Positions 24,860-33,609 are shown, counted from the first letter of the stretch. The stretch: 33,969 nucleotides of DNA from UBA3907 sp033810155 (GCA_033810155.1 JAPXKJ010000010.1:1-33969), one strand, 5' to 3'. The notes: generated from the letters alone by a model not told the origin. Program-made: numbers and translations.

Positions 24860-25420
24860 CTACGCAAAATAGTCAATCACATCTTTGTTTCTAGGCTTTG
24901 GCGCCGGTCTCTCACCATCCGGATAGCCTAACGTTACTGTACACACATGATTGTAACCCTCAGGGATTTTCAATTCCTTGGCAATGGCTTGCCCCTTGTC
25001 TGACCGGAAGATCAGTTCCGGAGATGTCATGATACATGAACCGATCCCTAAAGATTCTGCAGCCAAGGCGATGTTTTCAGCGGCCAAGGCGCAATCTAAC
25101 TGGACAAATCGAGACTGAGAGTCAGCGCTTATGATAACAACAGTAGGAGCATTGAAAAATGGGCTATAGTTGGGATCGGACGCTCTTTGAGCCATACGCT
25201 CAGAACCAGACTTGAGCAAATTCTCCCTTGCTACTTCAGTAATTCTCGCAAAGATTTCCTTGTTTTGGATTACAGTGAAATGCCATTTCTGCTGATTCAT
25301 TGCGTTTGGAGCCAAAAGAGCGCATTCCATTATAACCTCAAGTGCCTGGGCGGGTATCTGATCTTGCTTGTATTTGCGAATGCTCCTTCTTCTCTTTATA
25401 ACCTCAATGGTCTCATTCAT
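24860..25420 (-). CDS. Nitroreductase-family FMN oxidoreductase
   Basis: The 186-residue protein has the nitroreductase fold. The N-terminal FMN-binding basic motif is IKRRRSIRKYK, the second segment is LAPNAMNQQKWHFTVIQ, and AAENIALAAESLGIGSCIM and the closing CTVTLGYPDGERP are typical. Such enzymes use FMN and NAD(P)H to reduce nitro compounds, quinones or flavins; the natural substrate is unknown. GGAGGAGG precedes the ATG. The gene lies 125 bases after the MFS transporter on the same strand and could be read with it. Confidence 0.93.
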   Translation of the reverse strand: MNETIEVIKRRRSIRKYKQDQIPAQALEVIMECALLAPNAMNQQKWHFTVIQNKEIFARITEVARENLLKSGSERMAQRASDPNYSPFFNAPTVVIISADSQSRFVQLDCALAAENIALAAESLGIGSCIMTSPELIFRSDKGQAIAKELKIPEGYNHVCTVTLGYPDGERPAPKPRNKDVIDYFA

Positions 25421-25545
25421 AGACGCAGATCACCTCCTCCATTTGGCAGCTAAGATAACTACAAACGAAACACGAAAGATTAGCTACATTGCCTAACGCA
25501 CTATATACCGCAAACCGCCCAGGGCCCAGACGAACCATACATATA

Positions 25546-26841
25546 TTATGACTCTTTGCTCAAGATCTCCTCTTCCCTACCTCCAAACGCCTTCCAGTAG
25601 GCGATGCTGGCGAGAAGATAAAGAACTGCTGTAATGAAATACGGCACCTCATAGTTATACCTTGACATTATGTAGCCGGCCGCGTAGGCGCTAAGAGCTC
25701 TTGCGACATTGTCAGATATCCTCATTAGGCTAGATATTTTTCCTCTCTTATCTGCCTCCACGATCTCCATGGAAAAGTTTGACGCAACAGGATTTGACAT
25801 ATTCATAAGGGCAGAGCGCATAAAAAGCGCGAATGATACCAAATATATATTAGGAGGAAGAGCAATTAGGAGCAAAAAGGGAATGGAGGCGAGTTGAGTC
25901 CCAACCACAGTCTTTACTTTGCCATATCTTGAAGCAAGCACGGGAGCAAGTAATCCCGCAATAGCGGTCGCGCCTTGACTAAACGAAAGGATAAGTCCAA
26001 CAACTCCGCTGTCGACCTGGAGTTTGCCTGACAGGAATACGTTGAAAAAAGGAACAACAAGGCCTGCTCCAAATCCGATCAAAACGCTATAAACCAGCAG
26101 GTTCCACACGTCTCTATTTCGCATGACGTCAACCAACCCAAGAATCTCCTCCCAAGCGCTCTTGGAAGTTGGTTCTTTCTTCTCATCCAAAGTTGCACCA
26201 TCGATTTCCTTTTCAGAACTATCCGAGATAGTCTCGTTGACGGTATGTCGGCTTGCCTCAACTATCTTGTAGACGGGAAACACTCCCGCAAGAGTTATGA
26301 GAGAAAACAATGCTAGGGATATTCGAAAGGCAGTAACTGAACCGAAGACGCCCAGTTGACGCGGAAGGAAGCCCCCTATTAGGCTACCCATCATATTGGC
26401 AAACATGGAGAGGCTGAAGTTTGCGCCAAAGAGCTTAGGCCTGTCTTCGGCCGAACTGCTCTCTGCCATAAGAGGCGCTCCCGAGGTCATCTGACACGCT
26501 TGTGCGATCCCCACAACACACGAGAATATGATCATGGTAAGAGGTGACGAAGAAACAGCCATACCCAGGTATCCAACTGTGGTCAATATGCCACCTGCGA
26601 TGAGTACTGGCCTGCGCCCCCTACTGTCCGATATTATCCCTGCGGGAACCGATGCTACTGCCGCTGCAAGCATTCTTGCTGAGAGGATTGTCCCTAGAAT
26701 AGTCTCATCGAACCCCAAGGACAAAATGTAAAGACCTTGGATAACTCCATAAGCACCTTGTGCCAAAGAACCCATCATTATGCTCTTCAAATAAAGATTC
26801 GCGTTCTGTTGAAACCGAAACAATTTGCCTCTGTGTCCCAT
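25546..26841 (-). CDS. MFS transporter, 12 predicted membrane segments
   Basis: The 431-residue protein has about 12 hydrophobic segments with a charged central loop (around SDSSEKEIDGATLDEKKEP), the usual major facilitator layout. MFS motif A is seen between segments 2 and 3 (GIISDSRGRRPVL). It is probably a proton-coupled exporter or importer; the substrate cannot be read. ATG at 26841 is chosen since GAGGGTG (26851-26857) lies nine bases upstream; TTG at 26859 would add six residues but lies upstream of that site. Divergent from the penicillin-acylase operon. Confidence 0.9.
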   Translation of the reverse strand: MGHRGKLFRFQQNANLYLKSIMMGSLAQGAYGVIQGLYILSLGFDETILGTILSARMLAAAVASVPAGIISDSRGRRPVLIAGGILTTVGYLGMAVSSSPLTMIIFSCVVGIAQACQMTSGAPLMAESSSAEDRPKLFGANFSLSMFANMMGSLIGGFLPRQLGVFGSVTAFRISLALFSLITLAGVFPVYKIVEASRHTVNETISDSSEKEIDGATLDEKKEPTSKSAWEEILGLVDVMRNRDVWNLLVYSVLIGFGAGLVVPFFNVFLSGKLQVDSGVVGLILSFSQGATAIAGLLAPVLASRYGKVKTVVGTQLASIPFLLLIALPPNIYLVSFALFMRSALMNMSNPVASNFSMEIVEADKRGKISSLMRISDNVARALSAYAAGYIMSRYNYEVPYFITAVLYLLASIAYWKAFGGREEEILSKES

Positions 26842-27029
26842 TCGCCCATTCACCCTCAATTCCGCGCATCCTCGCGTATTTCCAGCACTGCCGATGCCAG
26901 AAATTCAAAACGATACACAATCACAAATGGTCCTGTGATCGATTATTTCTACAGACGTAGTAATGATATCACAATTCGAGGTTTCGTTCTCGCCAGAGGC
27001 GCTGCCGCTGCTTTCTCTACGCTCTTACC

Positions 27030-27059
27030 TTGACCATGAGGCGATTTTTGCAATACAAT
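27030..27059 (+). promoter_or_regulatory. Probable sigma-A promoter of the acylase-lipoprotein operon
   Basis: TTGACC (27030-27035) and TACAAT (27054-27059) are separated by 18 bases, five of six matches each. They lie 48 bases before the acylase start. Confidence 0.6.
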
Positions 27060-27106
27060 CCAGTCACTGGTACTTCAATATGACCTGAATTTAGGAGGTT
27101 TTCTTG

Positions 27107-29644
27107 TTGAAGCAAATCCCCATGCCGGGCTTGGAAGCCCCTGTTACTGTAAATCAAGATTCTTACGGAGTATCGCACGTGTTTGCACAAAATGAACTAG
27201 ATCTTTTCTTTGCTCAAGGCTACATAACTGCCAAGGATCGACTGGTCCAAATGGAACTCATGCGCCGTAAGGGCAAAGGACAACTAGCCGAAATCTTCGG
27301 TTCAAAGCATATAGAGTCCGACTGGTTCGAACTTACGATGGGTCTTTCCCTCACCGCCGAGGCGCAGCTGCGTGAATACCAAAAAACAGACTCGTACATG
27401 CTCAAAGTCATACAAAGCTACGCATCCGGTGTGAACGCGTATATGGATGTCCTTCGGGAAAGTGGCGGGTGGCCTGCCTTCTTCCAAAGTGCCGGCTATG
27501 AACCTGCGCCTTGGGCCCCCATCGACACTCTCATAGTCCAAGGATTAATCACTCAAGACCTTGCGTTCGGCGTAGGTCAGCTCGATCGAAGAAGCCTTGA
27601 AGAGCACCTAGGCAAGACAAGAACCGACGGGATCCTTCCTGAGTGGCCCTACAAAAGCCAATTTCCATACGATCAGGGCCCTTATCCTCACAATCCGTAC
27701 TGTGACGAAGAAGCACTCCATAGGCGGCTGTTGGGCCTTGGGCCCGGACGAGGCGTAGGAGGAACGAGTAACCCGGTCGGGGATAACGACCAAAAAAAGC
27801 CATCTGTTCCTGAGAAGCAAAATGGGCACCGGCCTACGCTTAACGAAGACTTCACTCTCGGGTTTTGTGACCAAAGAGACGGTTCGCTGGGTAACAGCAA
27901 CAACTGGGTCGTTAGCGGCGAAGTGACAGACACCGGCAAACCCTATCTAGGGGGCGACCCACACCTGGGACTTACCTTGCCTTCTATCTGGTATGAAATC
28001 CATCTATGCTGTCCAACGCTTAATGTCTATGGGGTCAATTTCCCCGGAGTTCCGTGCGTCATAATAGGACACAACTCCAGTGTGGCTTGGAGCCCAACTA
28101 ACGGCCAAAACATTCAGACCTTTTACTACAAGGAACAGACAGACCCTGAGCATCCTCAAATGTACTACCACGACGGTAGTTGGAAACCATTTTCATACTG
28201 CAACTTTGTCATTCGCGTAGAAGGCGAGCCTGCTAAAAACATTAGTATACCATGGACTGTTCACGGACCCGTAGTCAGCAGGCTTCTTCCCAATTTCCCT
28301 GGAATCAAGAAGGATGAGGTCATATCCATGGCGTACACTGGCAATCTCTTTTCAGATCTGATGCAGTCAATCTATAATCTTAATCGCGCCCAGAACGCAG
28401 ATGATATAAAAGAAGCACTATCTCACTGGGGCAGTCCGACTCAGAACTTCGCGTACGCCACCACCCAAGGGGATTACGGCATAATTTCTCCAGGCTATTA
28501 TCCGATTCTCAAGGACGGAGAACCATGGCTCTTGCTGTCGGGAACAGGAGAATGTGACTGGGCTGGCCTTATTCCCTACGAACACGTCCCTTCAACCATG
28601 AACCCTGAAAGGAAGTATGCGTCTTCGGCAAACGAACGGCAGGTGGGCAGAACTTACGCTTACAAGATAGGTTCATCTGACAATTCCTTCTGCGGAGGGT
28701 GGCGAGGACAGACGATCAACTCATTTCTGAGCGATGCCTCCCATCACCCCTTAAAAAGGCGGAGCATGGAACAACTTCAAGCCTGTAACCTCGACTCTTT
28801 AGCAAAGTCCATGGTTCCTGTCGTCTTGAACCTGGTTCACCGCCTCAAATCGGAATCCTCATCTGCGACGCTTCCCGAAGGGGTCGAGCTTGCCGCAAAC
28901 ATCCTGGCATCATGGGACTTCAACATGAATCGCGATGAGTCAGCGCCTCTTATCTGGGACGCTTTTCTCTCCTTTTATTTCAGAGACGTTTTCGGACCGT
29001 GGTGGCGTTTTTCCGGGTTAGACCAGTTGAGAAGATATAGTCTTGAAAACGTTCATTTTCCTTCAGGCGGTTGGAAAGGCGCCTTCCTTCAATCTTTGGA
29101 AGTCATGACAACCGAATCCCCCGATCCGGAAACTTACAAAGCAGCGTTGTACCCGGGAGGAGAACCCCAGTCTTGGTTCTACGATCCTGTGCTTTCCGAA
29201 GACAGGAACAAGGACAAAGTGATTCTTGGCTCTTTTGCAAAAGCTATCAGTTACTTACAGGGGGAATATGGGCCTAATGCTGACGATTGGAGTTGGGGCA
29301 AACACCATACGCGAAAGATCCCATCCCTTCTGGAGCAAAAAGTACTGGATAGGGGCCCATATCCTGCGGATGGCAACTCTCGCACACCAAATGCATCGGG
29401 CGGAAAAGAACCTTCGACACATGGGCCAAGCTGGCGGATGGTCGTAAGCCTTCAAGAACCCATCAAATCATGGGGAATCCTACCCGGAGGCCAGGCAGAA
29501 GATCCAATGTCGCCTCACTACGACGATCAGTTCAAACTGTGGAAAGATTACAGATACAAAGAACTGCTATTTGAAACAAATCCAACCTTTGAGGTGTCTG
29601 ATACTATTAAAGAAGTATACCAACTTGTGCCTCACCAGTTGTAA
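27107..29644 (+). CDS. Penicillin-acylase-family N-terminal nucleophile hydrolase
   Basis: The 845-residue protein is an Ntn-hydrolase that in this family is cut into alpha and beta chains. The alpha-chain start has the family's PVTVNQDSYGVSHVFA and GYITAKDRLVQMELMRRKG. The likely nucleophile is Ser264 in LGNSNNWVVSG, giving a beta chain of 582 residues; GGDPHLGLTLPSIWYEIHL, VAWSPTNG and YASSANERQVG (oxyanion Asn) follow. The substrate is an amide but not necessarily penicillin. No signal peptide or membrane segment precedes the alpha chain, unlike most secreted relatives. TTG at 27107 lies eight bases after AGGAGG; TTG at 27104 is the alternative. The lipoprotein gene follows at 21 bases. 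Confidence 0.92.
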   Translation: MKQIPMPGLEAPVTVNQDSYGVSHVFAQNELDLFFAQGYITAKDRLVQMELMRRKGKGQLAEIFGSKHIESDWFELTMGLSLTAEAQLREYQKTDSYMLKVIQSYASGVNAYMDVLRESGGWPAFFQSAGYEPAPWAPIDTLIVQGLITQDLAFGVGQLDRRSLEEHLGKTRTDGILPEWPYKSQFPYDQGPYPHNPYCDEEALHRRLLGLGPGRGVGGTSNPVGDNDQKKPSVPEKQNGHRPTLNEDFTLGFCDQRDGSLGNSNNWVVSGEVTDTGKPYLGGDPHLGLTLPSIWYEIHLCCPTLNVYGVNFPGVPCVIIGHNSSVAWSPTNGQNIQTFYYKEQTDPEHPQMYYHDGSWKPFSYCNFVIRVEGEPAKNISIPWTVHGPVVSRLLPNFPGIKKDEVISMAYTGNLFSDLMQSIYNLNRAQNADDIKEALSHWGSPTQNFAYATTQGDYGIISPGYYPILKDGEPWLLLSGTGECDWAGLIPYEHVPSTMNPERKYASSANERQVGRTYAYKIGSSDNSFCGGWRGQTINSFLSDASHHPLKRRSMEQLQACNLDSLAKSMVPVVLNLVHRLKSESSSATLPEGVELAANILASWDFNMNRDESAPLIWDAFLSFYFRDVFGPWWRFSGLDQLRRYSLENVHFPSGGWKGAFLQSLEVMTTESPDPETYKAALYPGGEPQSWFYDPVLSEDRNKDKVILGSFAKAISYLQGEYGPNADDWSWGKHHTRKIPSLLEQKVLDRGPYPADGNSRTPNASGGKEPSTHGPSWRMVVSLQEPIKSWGILPGGQAEDPMSPHYDDQFKLWKDYRYKELLFETNPTFEVSDTIKEVYQLVPHQL

Positions 29645-29665
29645 CCTGAAAAGGAGGGCATGCAA

Positions 29666-31258
29666 TTGGACAACAAATCTAGACGTTGGGCTACCTCTGG
29701 CTCTCTCTTTCTTCTTACGCTTATAATCGGCTTTGCAGCTTTTGCGACAGGATGTTTTCACGATGACGAGCCTGGGCCAGAGCCACCAACTGTTGCGGTA
29801 GACCCGCGATTAGAAAAAACCATTCCGGTAGACGGCATGATAGTAACTTCGGATACTGTTTCGGAAGTACTTTCTCCAGACGGACGCTTTCTTCTCGCTG
29901 CAAGGACAGGTACCGGCGGCAGCGATATGCTGCTCATCCCAATCATCGGCGATATATCCGAACCCATCTCAGTGGACTCAGTGTCCAAAGAGTGGCTCAA
30001 AGACACATGGTTCGACTACAGAGCGCTTGATTGGCTATCTTCCACCGAGTTTCTTTATGCGAAAATGGGCTGGCAACCCTCGGGCGCCCACAAAGGCGAA
30101 AGAGGATCATGTGTCGTTTTGGGGACGATAACCGAAGGCAGTAGCGGAGAGAAACCCGAAATTTCCCTAGAAGAATTAGTATTTGTTCCTCTTCCTAATT
30201 ACGACAGCTCGCTTCAGATTCGAGTCATCGCTGAGAAAAATGCGATTTACATGAACAATAACACGACCATGTGGAAATTCGATATCTCAGAAAAATCCTT
30301 GTCGGTGCTGAAAGACGACGTTCCAGACTACCTGTACAGACAGCCGATGCTTTCACCTGACGGAAGTTTCTATGTGTATGAAGTCAACGAAGGTGATCAA
30401 AGCGGAATATTCATATTTGACACAGAGACAAGGACCGAACGCCTTCTTTTGGCGACAGGAGATACCATTAGCTTCTATCCGGCTTGGTCGTATGATAGCA
30501 AGTATATCGCCGCATACACCTTGGAAAGAAAGCCCGGATCTACGGGTACCTCATGGCAAGATTATCTCTTTTTCGAAGGAGAAGACGGACCATTGGGTAT
30601 TGGCTCCTCAATAACAATCGTAGATACTGATGGAAATATAGTAGAGAATGTCACGGTAGAAGGGAAATATCTGCGTTATTTCGTATGGGCACACAACCAA
30701 GATACTCTGGCCTTTCTGGCAGGTCTCCCAAATGAAGAGAGCGAAGGCGACTGGATGTACCAACCAGTAGTGTCTGACAGCGTGTGGATCACAAGAATAT
30801 CCGGAAAGCAGGCATCGGTGGTAAACCTCGGAGATATACCCAAGAACGATGAAGGCGACTATATGGAAATATCGCAGATGGTGTTCGATGCTTGTAGTTC
30901 AGGAGTGTTTTGCAATGTGTATGACAACGGAACCTGGTATTTCTCAGAGACGGAGGCGCCGAGCAAAGTTATCGATGGCCCCTGGACCGACTGGATAGAT
31001 GGAAAACCTCCTATATACGGAAACGCTGTAGTAGGCCTCGTAGATACGGATGAAGGAAAGAAAGGGTTCTTCTTGTTTGACGGCTCTCAAGTCACCCAAT
31101 TCGGAGAGTTTGAGTGTCATTGGGCAATGGTGGTGGGCTTCAACGATGATTGCCTAATAATCTTCGCAGGTAACCCTTCTGATGAGCATGAAGAGTACAT
31201 CTACCAACCGGAATCCGGTAATTTACTGGTCTACGATATGGTGCATGTTGTGAAGTAG
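29666..31258 (+). CDS. Lipoprotein with predicted beta-propeller (WD40/TolB-like) domain
   Basis: The 530-residue product has a lipoprotein signal with the lipobox FATGC, lipid on Cys30, after a hydrophobic stretch (SLFLLTLIIGFAAF). A short Pro/acidic linker follows. The rest is a chain of repeated strands with SPDGRFLLAA, SPDGSFYVYEV, FIFDTETRTERLLL and SYDSKYIAAYTLE, which point to a beta-propeller exposed outside the membrane. TTG at 29666 is chosen since AGGAGGG lies seven bases upstream; ATG at 29660 is too close to that site. It lies 21 bases after the acylase gene, so the two should be co-transcribed. I do not recognise a specific function. Confidence 0.85.
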   Translation: MDNKSRRWATSGSLFLLTLIIGFAAFATGCFHDDEPGPEPPTVAVDPRLEKTIPVDGMIVTSDTVSEVLSPDGRFLLAARTGTGGSDMLLIPIIGDISEPISVDSVSKEWLKDTWFDYRALDWLSSTEFLYAKMGWQPSGAHKGERGSCVVLGTITEGSSGEKPEISLEELVFVPLPNYDSSLQIRVIAEKNAIYMNNNTTMWKFDISEKSLSVLKDDVPDYLYRQPMLSPDGSFYVYEVNEGDQSGIFIFDTETRTERLLLATGDTISFYPAWSYDSKYIAAYTLERKPGSTGTSWQDYLFFEGEDGPLGIGSSITIVDTDGNIVENVTVEGKYLRYFVWAHNQDTLAFLAGLPNEESEGDWMYQPVVSDSVWITRISGKQASVVNLGDIPKNDEGDYMEISQMVFDACSSGVFCNVYDNGTWYFSETEAPSKVIDGPWTDWIDGKPPIYGNAVVGLVDTDEGKKGFFLFDGSQVTQFGEFECHWAMVVGFNDDCLIIFAGNPSDEHEEYIYQPESGNLLVYDMVHVVK

Positions 31259-31275
31259 GAATAACCGGACAGTTT

Positions 31276-31307
31276 GGGGAGAGACTGGACTTTTACTGTC
31301 TTTCCCC
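31276..31307. terminator. Hairpin between the lipoprotein and sortase genes
   Basis: GGGGAGAGAC (31276-31285) pairs with GTCTTTCCCC (31298-31307) with one G-T pair, between two convergent stops 53 bases apart. No long T run follows. Confidence 0.6.
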
Positions 31308-31311
31308 GAGT

Positions 31312-31920
31312 CTACTCCGAACCATCTTCCGTAGGAACTAGTTTGCCTCTTATCACTAACCTTGCTGTTGGCTTCATGCTGTAATCGCAAGTTACCAATG
31401 CTATGAGACTGTCTTCTCCGTTGCCCTCTATGACCCAACTATCTTCTGCTTTTACGATGAGCGCGTCATAAACTTCGTAAGTGTAAATTTCTTGGGCTGT
31501 GGTGATCTTAATGATGTCCCCTTTCTCAATCTCACCAAGTCGGTTAAAGTGCCTGCCGTATGTACGATTTCTATGACCTGCAACGCTGTAACACCCAACG
31601 GCCCCTGCCTCTACTCCTTCTTCTATCTTTGCAACGCCAAGATACAAATTACTCTCAGTTAGTTTCTTGAAGATCGGTTCTTTCAGGTTGATCTTTTCGA
31701 TCTCAAGCACACCGTCTATATCTTCAGGCTTTATTTTGTCCCACACATCTTCTGAGGGAAGTTCCTCATCGGGCTGCCTCTGCTCCAGTTCAAAGGAAAC
31801 TTTCTCCCAAGCATCCAAGATCTCTGCTTCTTTCTTGTCGTAGTATGCATCTCTTACCTTGGGATAGGCAATGACACAGAACCCTATCAGTATCAAACCA
31901 ATGGAACAAACCCTTTTCAT
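31312..31920 (-). CDS. srtD: Class D sortase
   Basis: The 202-residue membrane-anchored transpeptidase joins LPXTG proteins to the cell wall. It has an N-terminal membrane segment (about 5-20) and an acidic linker. The catalytic triad is visible: His116 in SVAGHRNRTYGRHFN, Cys178 in ALVTCDYS and Arg187 in TARLVIRG. The short VTC motif and small size fit class D. AGGAGGG lies upstream of the ATG. The neighbouring gene encodes an LPKTG protein, its evident substrate. The class was judged by eye; class D is most likely but class E-like is not excluded. Confidence 0.93.
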   Translation of the reverse strand: MKRVCSIGLILIGFCVIAYPKVRDAYYDKKEAEILDAWEKVSFELEQRQPDEELPSEDVWDKIKPEDIDGVLEIEKINLKEPIFKKLTESNLYLGVAKIEEGVEAGAVGCYSVAGHRNRTYGRHFNRLGEIEKGDIIKITTAQEIYTYEVYDALIVKAEDSWVIEGNGEDSLIALVTCDYSMKPTARLVIRGKLVPTEDGSE

Positions 31921-31948
31921 AAAGCAAAGTTCCCTCCTAGATCAGGGC

Positions 31949-31981
31949 AAAGAGAAGCCGAGGTTTAGCTCAGCTTCTCTT
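31949..31981 (-). terminator. Intercistronic hairpin between LPXTG and sortase genes
   Basis: AAGAGAAGC (31950-31958) and GCTTCTCTT (31973-31981) form a 9-bp stem extended by a GAG/CTC inner stem. On the minus strand it is followed by TTTGCC, a short T run. It could partly terminate transcription and lower sortase expression relative to the LPXTG protein. Confidence 0.5.
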
Positions 31982-31994
31982 CGTCCATCATCCT

Positions 31995-32834
31995 CTATTG
32001 CTTCTTTTTAAGGCCCAATACTAACCCACAAAGTACCATGGCTCCACCTGCTCCATAGAACAACCAATGTGAAATCTCGCCCGTCTTGGGAAGAGGCTTA
32101 GGCTCTTGCTTTGGCACCTCTTCTTCCGGTATCTCTATTACTTCTGGTGGAACCTCAGGCACTTCCTCTTCCGGCACCTCTTCAGGCGGAACCAGAGGAA
32201 CTTCCTCTTCGGGTATTTCTTCCTCCGGAACCTCTTCCTCCTCCTCAGGAGGATACTCCGGGGGCTCTTCGCCGCTAGACTGAGCAGTAAACGTCCACAG
32301 AACGGTAGCTGTTGCACCTTGATATTCGTTCCCTGTTTCAGGCCCGGGAAGACTTACGGTAGCCACAAGTTCTTCCCTCGCTCCAGGATTAAATATCCCC
32401 AGCTCCACAGCTGATGTTGCAAAGTCATCCATACCCCCATCATATATCTCGGTCCCTCTGAGAGTTACCCGCAGTTTCAGTTGCTCGGATAGATCCTTCT
32501 CTCCCTCTTCCGGAACTACCTTCTGCGCGGTTAGATATAACGTAAAGGGCCTTGAATAGTTGTTTTTAATAACCAGGGTCTTTTGCACATAGTCGCCAGG
32601 ATTCATGTTGTTCAAATCGAACAAAGCAGCAGGAGACGGCGATACCTCAAGCCCGGAACCAGTGCCCGTGACAGTCACCGTAGCCGACTCCTCTGGTTGA
32701 GCGTAGCCCGTAGATAAGCCTAGAGAAAACACAAGGCTAGCTATGAGCAGGAAAAACCCAGTTATTTTGAAAACCCTTGATGCTAGCTCCATAAACCACC
32801 AACTCTTTTCGGTCGAGTCTTTCGCTTTCACCAT
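31995..32834 (-). CDS. LPXTG wall-anchored protein with TasA-like domain and Pro/Glu stalk
   Basis: The 279-residue precursor is a sortase substrate. A signal peptide ends near Ala45 (STGYA). Residues 50-185 form a beta-rich domain resembling TasA/camelysin: MNPGDYVQKTLVIKNNYSRP and GNEYQGATATVLWTFTA parallel VNPGDDYTKIVYVENTG and DNDYQGATFTLEVEAEA in the neighbour. Residues 188-247 are a Pro/Glu-rich stalk of PEEEVP-type repeats, likely spanning the wall. The signal LPKTG is at 248-252, then a membrane helix (255-275) and the basic tail KKKQ. The start at 32834 has GAGG about nine bases upstream. A 9-bp hairpin (32877-32918) lies in the leader. The sortase gene follows. Confidence 0.9.
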   Translation of the reverse strand: MVKAKDSTEKSWWFMELASRVFKITGFFLLIASLVFSLGLSTGYAQPEESATVTVTGTGSGLEVSPSPAALFDLNNMNPGDYVQKTLVIKNNYSRPFTLYLTAQKVVPEEGEKDLSEQLKLRVTLRGTEIYDGGMDDFATSAVELGIFNPGAREELVATVSLPGPETGNEYQGATATVLWTFTAQSSGEEPPEYPPEEEEEVPEEEIPEEEVPLVPPEEVPEEEVPEVPPEVIEIPEEEVPKQEPKPLPKTGEISHWLFYGAGGAMVLCGLVLGLKKKQ

Positions 32835-32876
32835 GAACTAAATCCTCGCTCCGATCTGACCCGATCTTTTCCTTAT

Positions 32877-32918
32877 GGGCCGCAGCACCCCTAATGCACC
32901 CCTGGAACACTGCGGTCC
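32877..32918 (-). other. Hairpin in the leader of the LPXTG gene
   Basis: GGGCCGCAG (32877-32885) pairs with CTGCGGTCC (32910-32918) with one G-T pair and a 24-base loop, about 43 bases before the LPXTG start on the minus strand. No T run follows; an RNA-processing or stability role is possible. Confidence 0.35.
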
Positions 32919-32994
32919 ACACATTCAACTCCCTGCTTCTCTGTCACCATTGGGAACGACCCTACTTGACCAAACAATACATCCCATCATTACT

Positions 32995-33591
32995 CTAAGG
33001 AGCTATTGGCAAAGTTGACGGGTCGACTCCCCACTGATCCAAAGCCGCACCATTGGACGCCTGGATGGCTTCGGCTTCTACCTCCAAGGTGAACGTTGCA
33101 CCCTGATAGTCGTTGTCCATTTCCTTGCCGGCGAATATCACTTCTTCAATTAGATGGGCGGTAGATTCGCCTGCCGCCACTGGACTTGTATAATAGTACC
33201 AGCCTTCGTAGTACTCCCAGCCATCAAGGATTGGAAAGTCAGCCATTACATAGTCTTCGTCAGCAATTGTTACTACGTTAGGGAGGTCACCGCTCCATTC
33301 CGGACTCAACTTGACTCTAACATATACTGCTTTCGAACCTGTGTTTTCTACATAAACGATCTTCGTGTAGTCATCGCCAGGGTTGACGTTTTGTATACCA
33401 TTTTCCGGGAAGGGAACTAACGCCTGCAGGTCGTCATAGGTAACATCATGCAACTCAATCTCAACCGTACCGGCAGTAAACGTGTTTGTGACAGGTCCGG
33501 CACCTGCAGTGAACCATGCCATAGTACCACCTACAACAAGAAGGGCTGCTAGAACCAATGCGGAACCGATCAGAAGATTCTTTCTATTCAT
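32995..33591 (-). CDS. TasA/camelysin-like matrix fibre protein
   Basis: The 198-residue protein belongs to the TasA/CalY (camelysin, M73) family of secreted fibre-forming proteins of biofilm matrices. The N-terminus (NRKNLLIGSALVLAALLVVG, then GTMAWFTAGAGPVTNTFTAG) is the SipW-type signal peptide typical of the family. The mature part has FTAGTVEIELHDV, VNPGDDYTKIVYVENTGSKA, GWYYYTSPV and NDYQGATFTLEVEAEA. A SipW signal peptidase gene is not in the window and may lie beyond the right edge. The ATG at 33591 has AGGGAG at about ten bases. A c-di-GMP-I riboswitch lies directly upstream. The gene is followed by the LPXTG gene on the same strand after 160 bases. Confidence 0.9.
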   Translation of the reverse strand: MNRKNLLIGSALVLAALLVVGGTMAWFTAGAGPVTNTFTAGTVEIELHDVTYDDLQALVPFPENGIQNVNPGDDYTKIVYVENTGSKAVYVRVKLSPEWSGDLPNVVTIADEDYVMADFPILDGWEYYEGWYYYTSPVAAGESTAHLIEEVIFAGKEMDNDYQGATFTLEVEAEAIQASNGAALDQWGVDPSTLPIAP

Positions 33592-33600
33592 CGAGGATAT

Positions 33601-33609
33601 TCTCCCTTT
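33601..33609 (-). promoter_or_regulatory. Ribosome binding site complementary to the c-di-GMP aptamer arm
   Basis: The minus-strand RNA has AAAGGGAGA here, the Shine-Dalgarno region of the TasA-like gene. TCTCCCTTT inside the aptamer (33649-33641) is its exact complement, so the two can form a 9-bp helix that hides the site. Confidence 0.6.

Noticed and set aside
32086..32414. Plus-strand frames rich in Ser/Gly/Thr and in Leu/Arg/Phe repeats
   Set aside because: They are the opposite strand of the Pro/Glu stalk of the LPXTG gene and only mirror its repeats.
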